From assembly GCA_964244955.1 (NCBI GenBank), contig CAXTKQ010000001.1:31378-95377 (forward strand): a stretch of 64,000 bases of DNA, read 5' to 3'. The notes under the pieces are model-generated. The model made no database searches and was not told the origin of the DNA. It was given only the letters and a program-made list of their open reading frames with translations. Each line of letters opens with the position of its first letter. Positions within the stretch are counted from its first letter, which is position 1. This DNA comes from Mucilaginibacter_A sp964244955. GTDB lineage: Bacteria > Bacteroidota > Bacteroidia > Sphingobacteriales > Sphingobacteriaceae. Positions 1-7,332 of this stretch are shown here, piece by piece. A program made the translations under genes and the position numbers.

Positions 1-693
1 CAATCCGGAGCTAAAGTTATTGTTACCGCCAGAAATCACCCGGACGACACTGATCTTCAGCATCATTTTATTGCAACAGACTTAACCCAGCCAGAACAAG
101 TTTCTAAATTCGTAAATGAAATAAATGAAAAGTTTGGCGGGATAGATATTTTGGTCAATAACATTGGTGGCCTTACAAGCCCGGGCGGAGGGTTCAGCAC
201 CTTGACGGATGAGCATTGGGAAAATGAACTCCAATTTAACCTGCTGGCCGCAATTCGTTTAGACAGGGAATTATTGCCCAAAATGCTTGAACAAAAAAGT
301 GGTGTTGTCATTCATATCTCTACAACAAGTGCCATGCAGCCGCTTTGGGAAGTCAACATGGCTTACGCAGTTTCTAAGGCTGCGCTTAACAGTTATAGTA
401 AAGCACTGGCAACAGAAGTAAGCAGCAAAGGAGTTAGGGTGTTAACGGTTTCTCCGGGACCGGTGAAAACGCCTATGATGGTGGAATTTTTACAAGACTA
501 CGCTAAAACAAGCGGTATTACTTTTGAAGAAGCGTCCCAAAACCTGATGGACAAAATTGGTGGCATACCTATGGAAAGAATGGCCGAACCTGAAGAAATT
601 GCGGAACTCGTTAATTTTCTTGCTTCACCCGCGGCTTCTTATTTAACGGGATCTAACTACGTTATTGACGGAGGGGCTTTCCCTGTTGTTTAA
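1..693 (+). CDS. SDR family NAD(P)-dependent oxidoreductase (5' end cut by window)
   Basis: Classical short-chain dehydrogenase/reductase, probably a cytoplasmic NAD(P)H-dependent oxidoreductase of unknown substrate. The frame is open from base 1, so the N-terminal cofactor-binding glycine motif lies outside the window. Visible are the NNIGG structural motif (about visible residue 53), the serine region HISTTSA, the catalytic Tyr/Lys pair in YAVSK (Tyr near visible residue 122), the PG step after the sixth strand (VSPGPVKTPM) and the usual end YLTGSNYVIDGGAF. An internal ATG at 151 would remove part of the Rossmann fold and is not the start. It converges on the arginine decarboxylase gene across a hairpin-rich gap. 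The family is certain, the substrate is not. Confidence 0.9.
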   Translation, partial: QSGAKVIVTARNHPDDTDLQHHFIATDLTQPEQVSKFVNEINEKFGGIDILVNNIGGLTSPGGGFSTLTDEHWENELQFNLLAAIRLDRELLPKMLEQKSGVVIHISTTSAMQPLWEVNMAYAVSKAALNSYSKALATEVSSKGVRVLTVSPGPVKTPMMVEFLQDYAKTSGITFEEASQNLMDKIGGIPMERMAEPEEIAELVNFLASPAASYLTGSNYVIDGGAFPVV

Positions 694-763
694 ACAACAA
701 ATTGATCAGATTGAAGTAGGTTATTGATAAAATAAAGTTGACTGATACAAACCTGCGGCAAGT

Positions 764-832
764 GTTTGCCAAAATGGGGATTTGAAGCGCAAAACTAAAA
801 ATTTGTGCTTCTGATTTTTCATTTCGGCAAAC
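764..832. terminator. Nested hairpin between convergent genes
   Basis: An outer stem pairs 764-776 (GTTTGCCAAAATG) with 820-832, one mismatch. An inner stem pairs 785-793 (AAGCGCAAA) with 802-810, one mismatch. It sits between the 3' ends of the SDR gene and the convergent decarboxylase gene, so a bidirectional terminator is the simplest reading. There is no long T-run. Confidence 0.4.
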
Positions 833-870
833 TCCAAACCGTTATCCGAAAGCCCTAAATCAAACGAGCT

Positions 871-2265
871 TTACGTTGTATAGCCTAAAATTTTCAAAAC
901 CTGCTTGCTGTTTTGTTCTTCGCCAAAAACATCAAAATTAAAAGTTTCATCACGGTTTCTGCGGATGATAACATGCTTTGGCGAAGGCAACAAACAATGA
1001 TGGATACCACCGTAACCGCTTAAAACTTCCTGATAAGCACCGGTATTAAAGAAACCCAAATATTGCACTTTACGCGTTTTTGGCATATAAACACTGTTCA
1101 TGTGCGCTTCCTGGTTGTAATAATCCTGGCCATCGCAGGTAATGCCGCCTAAGTTAACACGCTCGTATTCCGCGTCCCAATTGTTAATCGGCAGCAAAAC
1201 ATATTTCTGGTTCAAGGCCCAAACATCAGGCAAATTGGTGATGAAAGAACCATCCAGCATCAGCCATTTTTCGCGGTCGTTTTGCTGTTTCCGGCCCAGC
1301 ACTTTGTACAAAATCCCGGAAGCTTCGGCAACGGTGTATTTGCCAAACTCGGTAATGATATCCGGTTCGACCGTATCGTTATCGGCACAAATTTCTTTGA
1401 TCCGGCTTACAATTTCGTTTACCATGTATTCGTAATCGAAATCAAAAACCAGCGAATCTTTAAACGGCATTCCACCGCCGATATCCAGCGTGTCCAAATC
1501 CGGGTTGATTTTTTTAAACTTGCAGTAAAGCGTAACATAGCGCTCCAGTTCGTTCCAGTAATACGGCGTATCCGAAATGCCGGAATTGATAAAAAAGTGC
1601 AGCAACTTTACCTTAAAATAAGGATTTGATACAATTTTGCTGTTGTAAAAATCAATTACGTCTTCCATCCGAACGCCTAAACGAGACGTGTAAAACTGCG
1701 AATCCGGCTGTTCTTCCGAAGCAATACGGATACCGAGGTTGCAAGGCGTATCCAGTTCAACTTCATCGTCGTACAGGTTAAATTCTTCCTTGTTGTCTAA
1801 AACCGGGATAATGTTTTTAAAGCCATCGTGCAGCATATCAATGATATACTGTTTGTATTGATAAGTTTTAAAACCATTGCAAATTACGGTAACATCTTTG
1901 CTTAAAGAGCCTTTTTTCTCCAGCGCATCAATCATCGGCATATCAAAAGCCGAAGATGTTTCTATATGAATGTCGTTTTTTAAAGCTTCTTCTACAATGT
2001 GGCGAAAGTGCGAACTTTTGGTGCAATAGCAATATTTATACGAACCGCGGTAATTGTTTTTCACAATGGCCGACTGGAAAAGCAACTTAGCTTGTTGTAT
2101 TTTTTTACTGATTATGGGCAGATACGTAAAACGCAACGGTGTACCGTACGTTTCGATCATTTCCATCAAATTTAAATCGTGGAAATACAATTCATCATCA
2201 ATAATTTCAAAACCATCCTGCGGGAAACCCACGCTCAGGTCGAGGAACTCTTCGTAACTCTGCAT
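871..2265 (-). CDS. speA: Arginine decarboxylase-like PLP enzyme (fold type III)
   Basis: Predicted to decarboxylate arginine to agmatine, the entry step to polyamines; PLP-dependent and cytoplasmic. The 464-residue protein has the alanine racemase-like barrel: candidate PLP lysine K83 in the YCYCTKSSH stretch, phosphate-binding glycines LDIGGGMPF (residues 260-268), a TEFGKYTVAEAS motif near 305-316 where relatives have an EPGR-type motif, and a C-terminal beta domain ending with HHCLLPSPKHVI. The start is the ATG at 2265. The three genes that follow in this region (CtlX, arginine deiminase, argS) also concern arginine, which supports the substrate. A diaminopimelate or carboxynorspermidine decarboxylase is the main alternative. 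Confidence 0.75.
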   Translation of the reverse strand: MQSYEEFLDLSVGFPQDGFEIIDDELYFHDLNLMEMIETYGTPLRFTYLPIISKKIQQAKLLFQSAIVKNNYRGSYKYCYCTKSSHFRHIVEEALKNDIHIETSSAFDMPMIDALEKKGSLSKDVTVICNGFKTYQYKQYIIDMLHDGFKNIIPVLDNKEEFNLYDDEVELDTPCNLGIRIASEEQPDSQFYTSRLGVRMEDVIDFYNSKIVSNPYFKVKLLHFFINSGISDTPYYWNELERYVTLYCKFKKINPDLDTLDIGGGMPFKDSLVFDFDYEYMVNEIVSRIKEICADNDTVEPDIITEFGKYTVAEASGILYKVLGRKQQNDREKWLMLDGSFITNLPDVWALNQKYVLLPINNWDAEYERVNLGGITCDGQDYYNQEAHMNSVYMPKTRKVQYLGFFNTGAYQEVLSGYGGIHHCLLPSPKHVIIRRNRDETFNFDVFGEEQNSKQVLKILGYTT

Positions 2266-2347
2266 CTATTAAAATTTTGGGCAAATGTGGAGTTTTATAC
2301 GGGATTTAATAACATCCGGCCGTAATTTTTAAAGCTATTTTTCGGGC

Positions 2348-3298
2348 TTATTTTGATGCTGTTTTTACCGGCAAAAAAACCTCGGCCATCATGCAGCGCG
2401 CGCTGCCGCCACCGTTAGTTTCGATGGTGTTTAAAGGCGAATGGACGAGTTTGCAATAGCGTTCCAAAGTTTCGGTTTGAGCTTTTGTTAAGGCTAAAAA
2501 AGCCGTTTCCGACATTGCCAATAAGCTTTCCCCGGATTTTGATTGAAGCTGGAGCATGTTTCCTGCAAAAGCATTCATTTGCGCAAAAGAGATTTCGACC
2601 ACTGCTTTTCCCGATTGCTGCAATGCTTCTTTTACCGATGTTTTTTCAGTGCCGTTTACAATCGAATCTAAACAAATTACCGCAAACCGGTCGCCAATAC
2701 ACATCAAAACATTGGTATGATAAATGGCTTTTCCGGCTTCATCCTCGGCATGGAACAAAACGGATTGGTAACCCGAAATTTTGCAAAACTCATTAATTAC
2801 CTCAACATCCGTTCTTGGCGAGATGCAAGCATAAGCGAGTTTGTTTTCGCGGTCTAAAACCAAGCTTCCGGTCCCTTCTAAAAACTGGTTCTGCGTTTCA
2901 AAATAACTCAAATCATAAACCTGTTTTGCTTCAAATGCTTCTTTTATGACATAAAAAACCTTGCGTTCCAGCCTTCGGTTTTCAGCTTGCATCGGGTATA
3001 AAAAAACAGAACCGTCTTCATGAAAAGAAACCCAGTTATTCGGGAAGATGGAATCCGGCGTGTGCGGTTCGGGCGTATCGTTTAAAACGGTAACATCAAC
3101 TCCGTTTTGGCGCAAAATATCCACAAAAGCATCAAACTCCAGCAAGGCTTTTTGCTGCACTTCGGTTTGCCTGCCTGGTTTTTGGAAAGCGTTGCTTGCG
3201 GCCGTTTGCTCGTTAAAAGCAAAATTTACGGGCCTGACCATCAGGATATGCGAAGTTAAATGTTCAATTGTTGGTTTCAATGCGGTGTTTTTTATCAA
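2348..3298 (-). CDS. ctlX: Citrulline hydrolase CtlX-like (amidinotransferase superfamily)
   Basis: Member of the guanidino-group-modifying superfamily, matching the citrulline utilization hydrolase CtlX type. It would hydrolyse citrulline or a related ureido/guanidino compound in the cytoplasm. Motifs: MVRPVNFAFNEQTA (from residue 20), FPNNWVSFHEDG (about 86), catalytic His region IYHTNVLMCIG (about 194), and the nucleophile region NGGGSARCMMAEVFLP near the C-terminus. The only start with an open frame is a TTG at 3298; an upstream in-frame stop blocks extension, and the first ATG is too far inside. The last codons (PVKTASK) lie on an R2 repeat core (from 2355). Family assignment is good; the exact substrate is inferred. 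Confidence 0.78.
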   Translation of the reverse strand: MIKNTALKPTIEHLTSHILMVRPVNFAFNEQTAASNAFQKPGRQTEVQQKALLEFDAFVDILRQNGVDVTVLNDTPEPHTPDSIFPNNWVSFHEDGSVFLYPMQAENRRLERKVFYVIKEAFEAKQVYDLSYFETQNQFLEGTGSLVLDRENKLAYACISPRTDVEVINEFCKISGYQSVLFHAEDEAGKAIYHTNVLMCIGDRFAVICLDSIVNGTEKTSVKEALQQSGKAVVEISFAQMNAFAGNMLQLQSKSGESLLAMSETAFLALTKAQTETLERYCKLVHSPLNTIETNGGGSARCMMAEVFLPVKTASK

Positions 3299-3453
3299 TC
3301 TTCAAATATTGAGGTTATTTTTTTCTTTGCCGGTAATAAAGTTTCCTTTTATATGTTTAACTTGAGGCAAACAGATTACTACATTGTTTTTTTGTCCTTT
3401 TAATGTGAAAAAGATATTGCCGGATCAAAAACCGGCAAAAAAGCAGAACGAAA

Positions 3454-3765
3454 ATGACCAAAATTATTATCCAGCCGGGCAAATACCGTGGTTTATACCA
3501 GGTTATACTTTTACAATGCCGTCGTTTTTTTCTAATTCAATGGTGGAAAGCCGTTAGCATTACCGAGCACCACGAAGAAGAAGCGGTTTCTAAATTGTGC
3601 GAACTGATTAAAAAGCACCAGATTGAACTTTGTGGCATTTACGATTGGAGCATTGACGAATATTACCGCGAAACCATCAAAAAAACTGTTAAGGAAACCA
3701 TTAAAAAAAGGTTTGCCGACTTTGCAGAACCGACAGCCGGGAATTTACAACTCGGAACGGAATAG
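3454..3765 (+). CDS. Hypothetical protein, 103 residues
   Basis: I do not recognise this protein. It starts at an ATG preceded by a purine-rich stretch (CAGAACGAAA) and has a basic, hydrophobic N-terminal third followed by a charged helical region (EEEAVSKLCELIKK, then Lys/Glu-rich repeats). Its 3' end overlaps the end of the convergent arginine deiminase gene by 21 bases. The otherwise empty gap and the reasonable composition favour a real gene, but the last residues may be only read-through of the opposite gene. Confidence 0.4.
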   Translation: MTKIIIQPGKYRGLYQVILLQCRRFFLIQWWKAVSITEHHEEEAVSKLCELIKKHQIELCGIYDWSIDEYYRETIKKTVKETIKKRFADFAEPTAGNLQLGTE

Positions 3766-4884
3766 CGGCATGCTCATGCAATGAAAACCGCCGCGCGCAC
3801 GTGAAAGTTCGGCGGAAGGAAAAGTAATAATGGTGTTGCTGATGTTTTCGGTTTTCAATTCGTTTCGTTCCAGTTGTTTGAGCAAATCTGCTGCTTTGAT
3901 CACGCTAAAACCTTGTTCTTTAAATGCGGACAGGGTTTTGTCATTGCGGTCGTAAGCCAAAACCACGCCTTCTTTTAACGCCAATAAATTACAGCCGTCT
4001 GTCCACTGCTCGCGCGAATCGTAAGGAAAAACATTGTTGCCCGAATAGATGAACTGCGTTTTTTCTGTAAAGCCCAATTCGTTTTCGCTGATTTCGGAAA
4101 GCAAGTCCTCCAAGCGTTCAAACCTTTTTGGCCTGTCAATTTTCCCGTTTTCAAACTGGATAATTTCCGGCTGGTCTGGTTTTTTGGTTTCTGTGAGATA
4201 GTTGACTGGCTGAAGTTCCTGATCGTTTTGCTGCGGGTTAAAAAGCGAAGAAAGCAAAACCCACAAGCCTTTTTTTACCTGGGTAAAAACAGTATCGAGG
4301 TGCATAAAATCGCGTTTGTGCGGAATTTTGATCACCGTAACTTTTTGCACCACGTTTTTCTCGAACAACAATTTAATCACGTTGCTTGCTGCCAATGGCG
4401 TTGTGCGTTCGCCGCAGCCAATTAGTAAATGGTTGTTGCTCACCATCATCACGTCGCCGCCTTCCAAGGTGTTTTGCTGGTCAATTTCTCCTTCGGGGAT
4501 TAAAAAATGCTCTTCGGTTTGCGGCACTTCGATGATGTTTTGCCGGTAAGCTTCAAAAAAAGGATGGTTAAAAAAGATGTATTTGCACAACAAAGCCTCG
4601 CGCGAACGCGCTTTACGGGCCGGTTTGTTCAGTAAAATATGGTTGTTGATCGTTGTTCCCAAATCGCGCGTAAAAATTAAATTAGGCAAAGGCGCGAAAA
4701 AAATCTTTCCGTCGGGCAACGTTCCCGAAATAAAAAGCGTGGCCAAATCCGCCGAAGGCAAATCCATCAAAAGTTGCTGTTGCTGATAATTGCAGTTTTC
4801 TGTGGCACAAACCGCGGCGATTAATTGCTGCCGAACGGTTTGTCCATTTAAAACTTCTGCCAGCAAAACTTCCAGTTCAATCAC
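3745..4884 (-). CDS. arcA: Arginine deiminase, C-terminal catalytic part (frameshifted gene)
   Basis: Arginine deiminase hydrolyses arginine to citrulline and ammonia in the cytoplasm. This frame carries the catalytic parts: FTRDLG near residue 71, EGGDVMM (catalytic Glu) near 141, MHLDTVFT (catalytic His) near 195, and GGFHCMSMPL (nucleophilic Cys) near the end. It has no proper start: the only candidate is a GTG at 4884, which overlaps the stop of the N-terminal part. Both parts together give about 480 residues, the usual family length. A -1 shift at the run of five A's in CCGAAAAAG would join them as ...LP-EKVIELEV. The codons around 4284-4296 are an R2 repeat core in the LDTVF frame. True decay, sequencing error and programmed shift all remain possible. 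Confidence 0.8.
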   Translation of the reverse strand: MIELEVLLAEVLNGQTVRQQLIAAVCATENCNYQQQQLLMDLPSADLATLFISGTLPDGKIFFAPLPNLIFTRDLGTTINNHILLNKPARKARSREALLCKYIFFNHPFFEAYRQNIIEVPQTEEHFLIPEGEIDQQNTLEGGDVMMVSNNHLLIGCGERTTPLAASNVIKLLFEKNVVQKVTVIKIPHKRDFMHLDTVFTQVKKGLWVLLSSLFNPQQNDQELQPVNYLTETKKPDQPEIIQFENGKIDRPKRFERLEDLLSEISENELGFTEKTQFIYSGNNVFPYDSREQWTDGCNLLALKEGVVLAYDRNDKTLSAFKEQGFSVIKAADLLKQLERNELKTENISNTIITFPSAELSRARGGFHCMSMPLFRSEL

Positions 4885-5189
4885 TTTTTCGGAAGCATAA
4901 AAGCCAGGCTGGTTAGGTTGTAAAATTGGCGCATACTGTTTTTAGCATCAATTTCTTGGATTTTGCCCTGGATCAAAGAAGGGTCTAAAAAGTAAAGTAA
5001 AACCTTGACATACAAATCGTACTCTTTTTTGCGGATCGTTTCGAGGTGGACAATATCTTCAAAAAGCCAATCCTGTGCTTTGGAAGGAATCACTTTTCCT
5101 AACCCTTTATCCGGGCTATGGATCAAAATCCGGCGCAAATCGCCAATTTCGGAACTGACTTGTAGATGAAAAGTATCTTTTTGAAGCAT
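4881..5189 (-). CDS. arcA: Arginine deiminase, N-terminal part (frameshifted gene)
   Basis: This piece encodes the first ~100 residues of arginine deiminase: VSSEIGDLRRILIHSPDKGL is the family's N-terminal substrate-binding segment, followed by the helical DWLFEDIVHLETIR region. The frame ends with TGA at 4881-4883 just where the next part opens in the -1 frame. The ATG at 5189 (MLQKDTFHLQ) is the best start; a GTG at 5258 would add 23 residues unlike the family. An R2 core at 4933-4944 is translated as AKNSM shortly before the break. Alone this piece lacks all catalytic residues. Compare the downstream piece for how the two join. Confidence 0.75.
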   Translation of the reverse strand: MLQKDTFHLQVSSEIGDLRRILIHSPDKGLGKVIPSKAQDWLFEDIVHLETIRKKEYDLYVKVLLYFLDPSLIQGKIQEIDAKNSMRQFYNLTSLAFMLPKK

Positions 5190-5294
5190 ATAAGTTTTAA
5201 GTGGAAAGGCAAATCTACCAGAATATTTAGAAACGGTTTCGATGCTGTTTTTATCCACCTAAAACTTATGTTCGGCAAAAATTGCCCAATTGTG

Positions 5295-5302
5295 TAAATT
5301 TG
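5295..5302 (+). promoter_or_regulatory. -7 promoter box of argS, almost touching the start codon
   Basis: TAAATTTG is an exact Bacteroidota TAnnTTTG box. Only four bases separate it from the argS ATG at 5307, so transcription should begin at or within a few bases of the start codon, giving a leaderless or near-leaderless mRNA. A possible -33 element (TTCG, 5271-5274) is weak. Confidence 0.45.
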
Positions 5303-5306
5303 CGCT

Positions 5307-7076
5307 ATGGATTTTATTTTAGAAGCTGCCGTTCGCGCCGTAAAAACTTTGTTTGCTGTTGGTATCTCTGCGGAAAGCCTGAGCCTGCAGCAAACACGCA
5401 AAGAATTTGAAGGCGACGTAACTTTAGTTGTTTTTCCGCTGACAAAATTTTCCAAAAAACCACCGGAACAAACCGGAACTGCCATTGGCGAGTTTTTGGT
5501 AAATGAAGTGGAAGCAATTGAATCTTTCAACGTCATCAAAGGCTTCTTAAATTTATCCCTTAAAAACAGCTATTGGCCGGCTGTTTTTTACCAGCAGATC
5601 AACCAGCCCGGTTTCGGTTCTTTTTCCGCAAACGGAAAAAAAGTGATGGTGGAATATTCTTCGCCCAATACCAACAAACCCTTGCATTTGGGCCATGTGC
5701 GTAATAATTTGCTGGGCTATTCCGTCGCCGAGATTTTAAAAGCGAATGGTTATGAAGTGATCAAAGCGAATTTGGTGAACGATCGCGGCATTCATATCTG
5801 TAAATCTATGCTGGCCTGGCAGAAGTTTGGCAACGGCGAAACGCCTGAAAGTTCGGGTTTGAAAGGCGATCATTTGGTGGGGAAATATTATGTGATCTTC
5901 GATAAAGAATACAAAAAGCAGATCGAGGAACTGAAAAATCAGGGCGAAGCCGAAGACGAGGCCAAAAAAAATGCGCCATTAATCCGCGAAGCGCAGGAAA
6001 TGCTGCAAAAATGGGAGCAGGGCGATGCGCAAGTGATTGCTTTGTGGAAGGAAATGAACGGCTGGGTTTATGCCGGTTTTGAGGAAACGTATAAAAAGCT
6101 GGGTGTAGATTTTGACCAGTATTATTACGAATCGAATACGTATTTATTAGGGAAATCCATTATTGATGAAGGCTTGGAAAAAGGTGTTTTCTTTAAAAAG
6201 CCGGACGGTTCAGTCTGGATTGATTTAACGGCCGATGGTTTGGATGAAAAATTGGTTTTGCGTGCCGATGGAACTTCGGTTTACATGACGCAGGATTTGG
6301 GAACGGCGCAGCTAAAATACGATGAATACCAAACCGACAAAGCCATTAATGTGGTGGGCAACGAGCAGGATTACCATTTTAAAGTGCTGTACCTGATCTT
6401 AAAAAAGTTAGGCAGAAGCTGGGCGCAAGGTTTGTACCATTTATCGTACGGTATGGTAGATTTGCCTTCCGGAAAAATGAAATCGCGTGAAGGAACGGTG
6501 GTGGATGCTGATGATTTGATTGCAGAAATGGAAGCCACCGCCAAAGCGCAAACCGATATTTTAGGAAAAGCAGCCTATTTCCCGGAAGTAGAAAAGCAGG
6601 ATTTGTACCATACCATTGGCATGGGCGCGTTAAAATATTTCCTGTTGAAGGTGGAGCCTAAAAAACGCTTGCTGTTTGACCCGAACGAGTCTGTAGATTT
6701 TCAGGGAAACACCGGTCCGTTTATTCAATATACTTATGCCCGTATCCGATCGGTTTTGACCAAAGGCGGGTTTAATGCCGATACTGTTTTTATGCCTATA
6801 AAAACAGTATCGCCGGTAGAAAAAGATTTGATCGTGCAATTGGAGCAATATCCCACGGTTTTAACGGAAGCTGCCCAAGCTTACAGTCCCGCTGTCATCG
6901 CCAATTATGTTTACGAACTGGCCAAGCTATACAATAAATTTTACCATGAAGAAAGTATTTTGAAAGCGGAGGAAGAAGCGGTAAAGCAGTTTCGGTTGCA
7001 ATTATCAGCAGTTTCGGCTGAAATCATTCAAAAAGCAATGCAATTATTAGGGATAAAAGTTCCTGAAAGGATGTAA
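5307..7076 (+). CDS. argS: Arginyl-tRNA synthetase
   Basis: Charges tRNA-Arg with arginine (class Ia synthetase, cytoplasm). Domain order is complete: N-terminal Arg_tRNA_synt_N domain (about 1-85), the HIGH-equivalent LHLGH (126-130) after SPNTNKP, the catalytic Rossmann fold with MKSREGTVVDADDL, and the C-terminal anticodon-binding DALR domain ending IKVPERM. At 589 residues it has normal length. Residues 492-502 (DTVFMPIKTVS), near the start of the anticodon-binding domain, are encoded by a perfect palindrome made of two R2 repeat cores. It is the only plus-strand gene of the arginine group. No Shine-Dalgarno site is visible; a -7 box lies four bases before the ATG. Confidence 0.97.
   Translation: MDFILEAAVRAVKTLFAVGISAESLSLQQTRKEFEGDVTLVVFPLTKFSKKPPEQTGTAIGEFLVNEVEAIESFNVIKGFLNLSLKNSYWPAVFYQQINQPGFGSFSANGKKVMVEYSSPNTNKPLHLGHVRNNLLGYSVAEILKANGYEVIKANLVNDRGIHICKSMLAWQKFGNGETPESSGLKGDHLVGKYYVIFDKEYKKQIEELKNQGEAEDEAKKNAPLIREAQEMLQKWEQGDAQVIALWKEMNGWVYAGFEETYKKLGVDFDQYYYESNTYLLGKSIIDEGLEKGVFFKKPDGSVWIDLTADGLDEKLVLRADGTSVYMTQDLGTAQLKYDEYQTDKAINVVGNEQDYHFKVLYLILKKLGRSWAQGLYHLSYGMVDLPSGKMKSREGTVVDADDLIAEMEATAKAQTDILGKAAYFPEVEKQDLYHTIGMGALKYFLLKVEPKKRLLFDPNESVDFQGNTGPFIQYTYARIRSVLTKGGFNADTVFMPIKTVSPVEKDLIVQLEQYPTVLTEAAQAYSPAVIANYVYELAKLYNKFYHEESILKAEEEAVKQFRLQLSAVSAEIIQKAMQLLGIKVPERM
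6780..6811. repeat. R2-R2 perfect palindrome inside argS
   Basis: Arms 6780-6793 (GATACTGTTTTTAT) and 6798-6811 are exact reverse complements around the loop GCCT. Both arms are the R2 core of the dispersed repeat family. It is in frame and translated as DTVFMPIKTVS. The RNA could form a 14-bp hairpin in the message. Confidence 0.9.
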
Positions 7077-7273
7077 TAGTGTTGAAATTGGTTTAAATAA
7101 TCAACTTATTCTGGTTAATAATAGGAATCAGTTAAAATAGACACCTTATAAAGCTTTAATAGCTGAGATATTACTCTTTTTACCTATATTTTTTTGGTTT
7201 TGCGAACAGAAGTTTACTAATCAATTAGTTTTTGTACTAATTTGTAATTTTTTTATTAAATTTTTATTAAATC

Positions 7274-7303
7274 TTTGATTGCCCTCTTTTTTTCATATTT
7301 TCG
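7274..7303 (+). promoter_or_regulatory. Candidate promoter of the first susCD pair
   Basis: TTTG at 7274-7277 and TATTTTCG at 7296-7303, 18 bases apart, approximate the Bacteroidota -33/-7 pair. The start codon follows 29 bases later. The rest of the 256-base gap (7077-7332) is AT-rich and holds no gene or repeat core that I can see. Confidence 0.4.
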
Positions 7304-7332
7304 AAGATTACTTTAACTAAATAAAATAAAGC

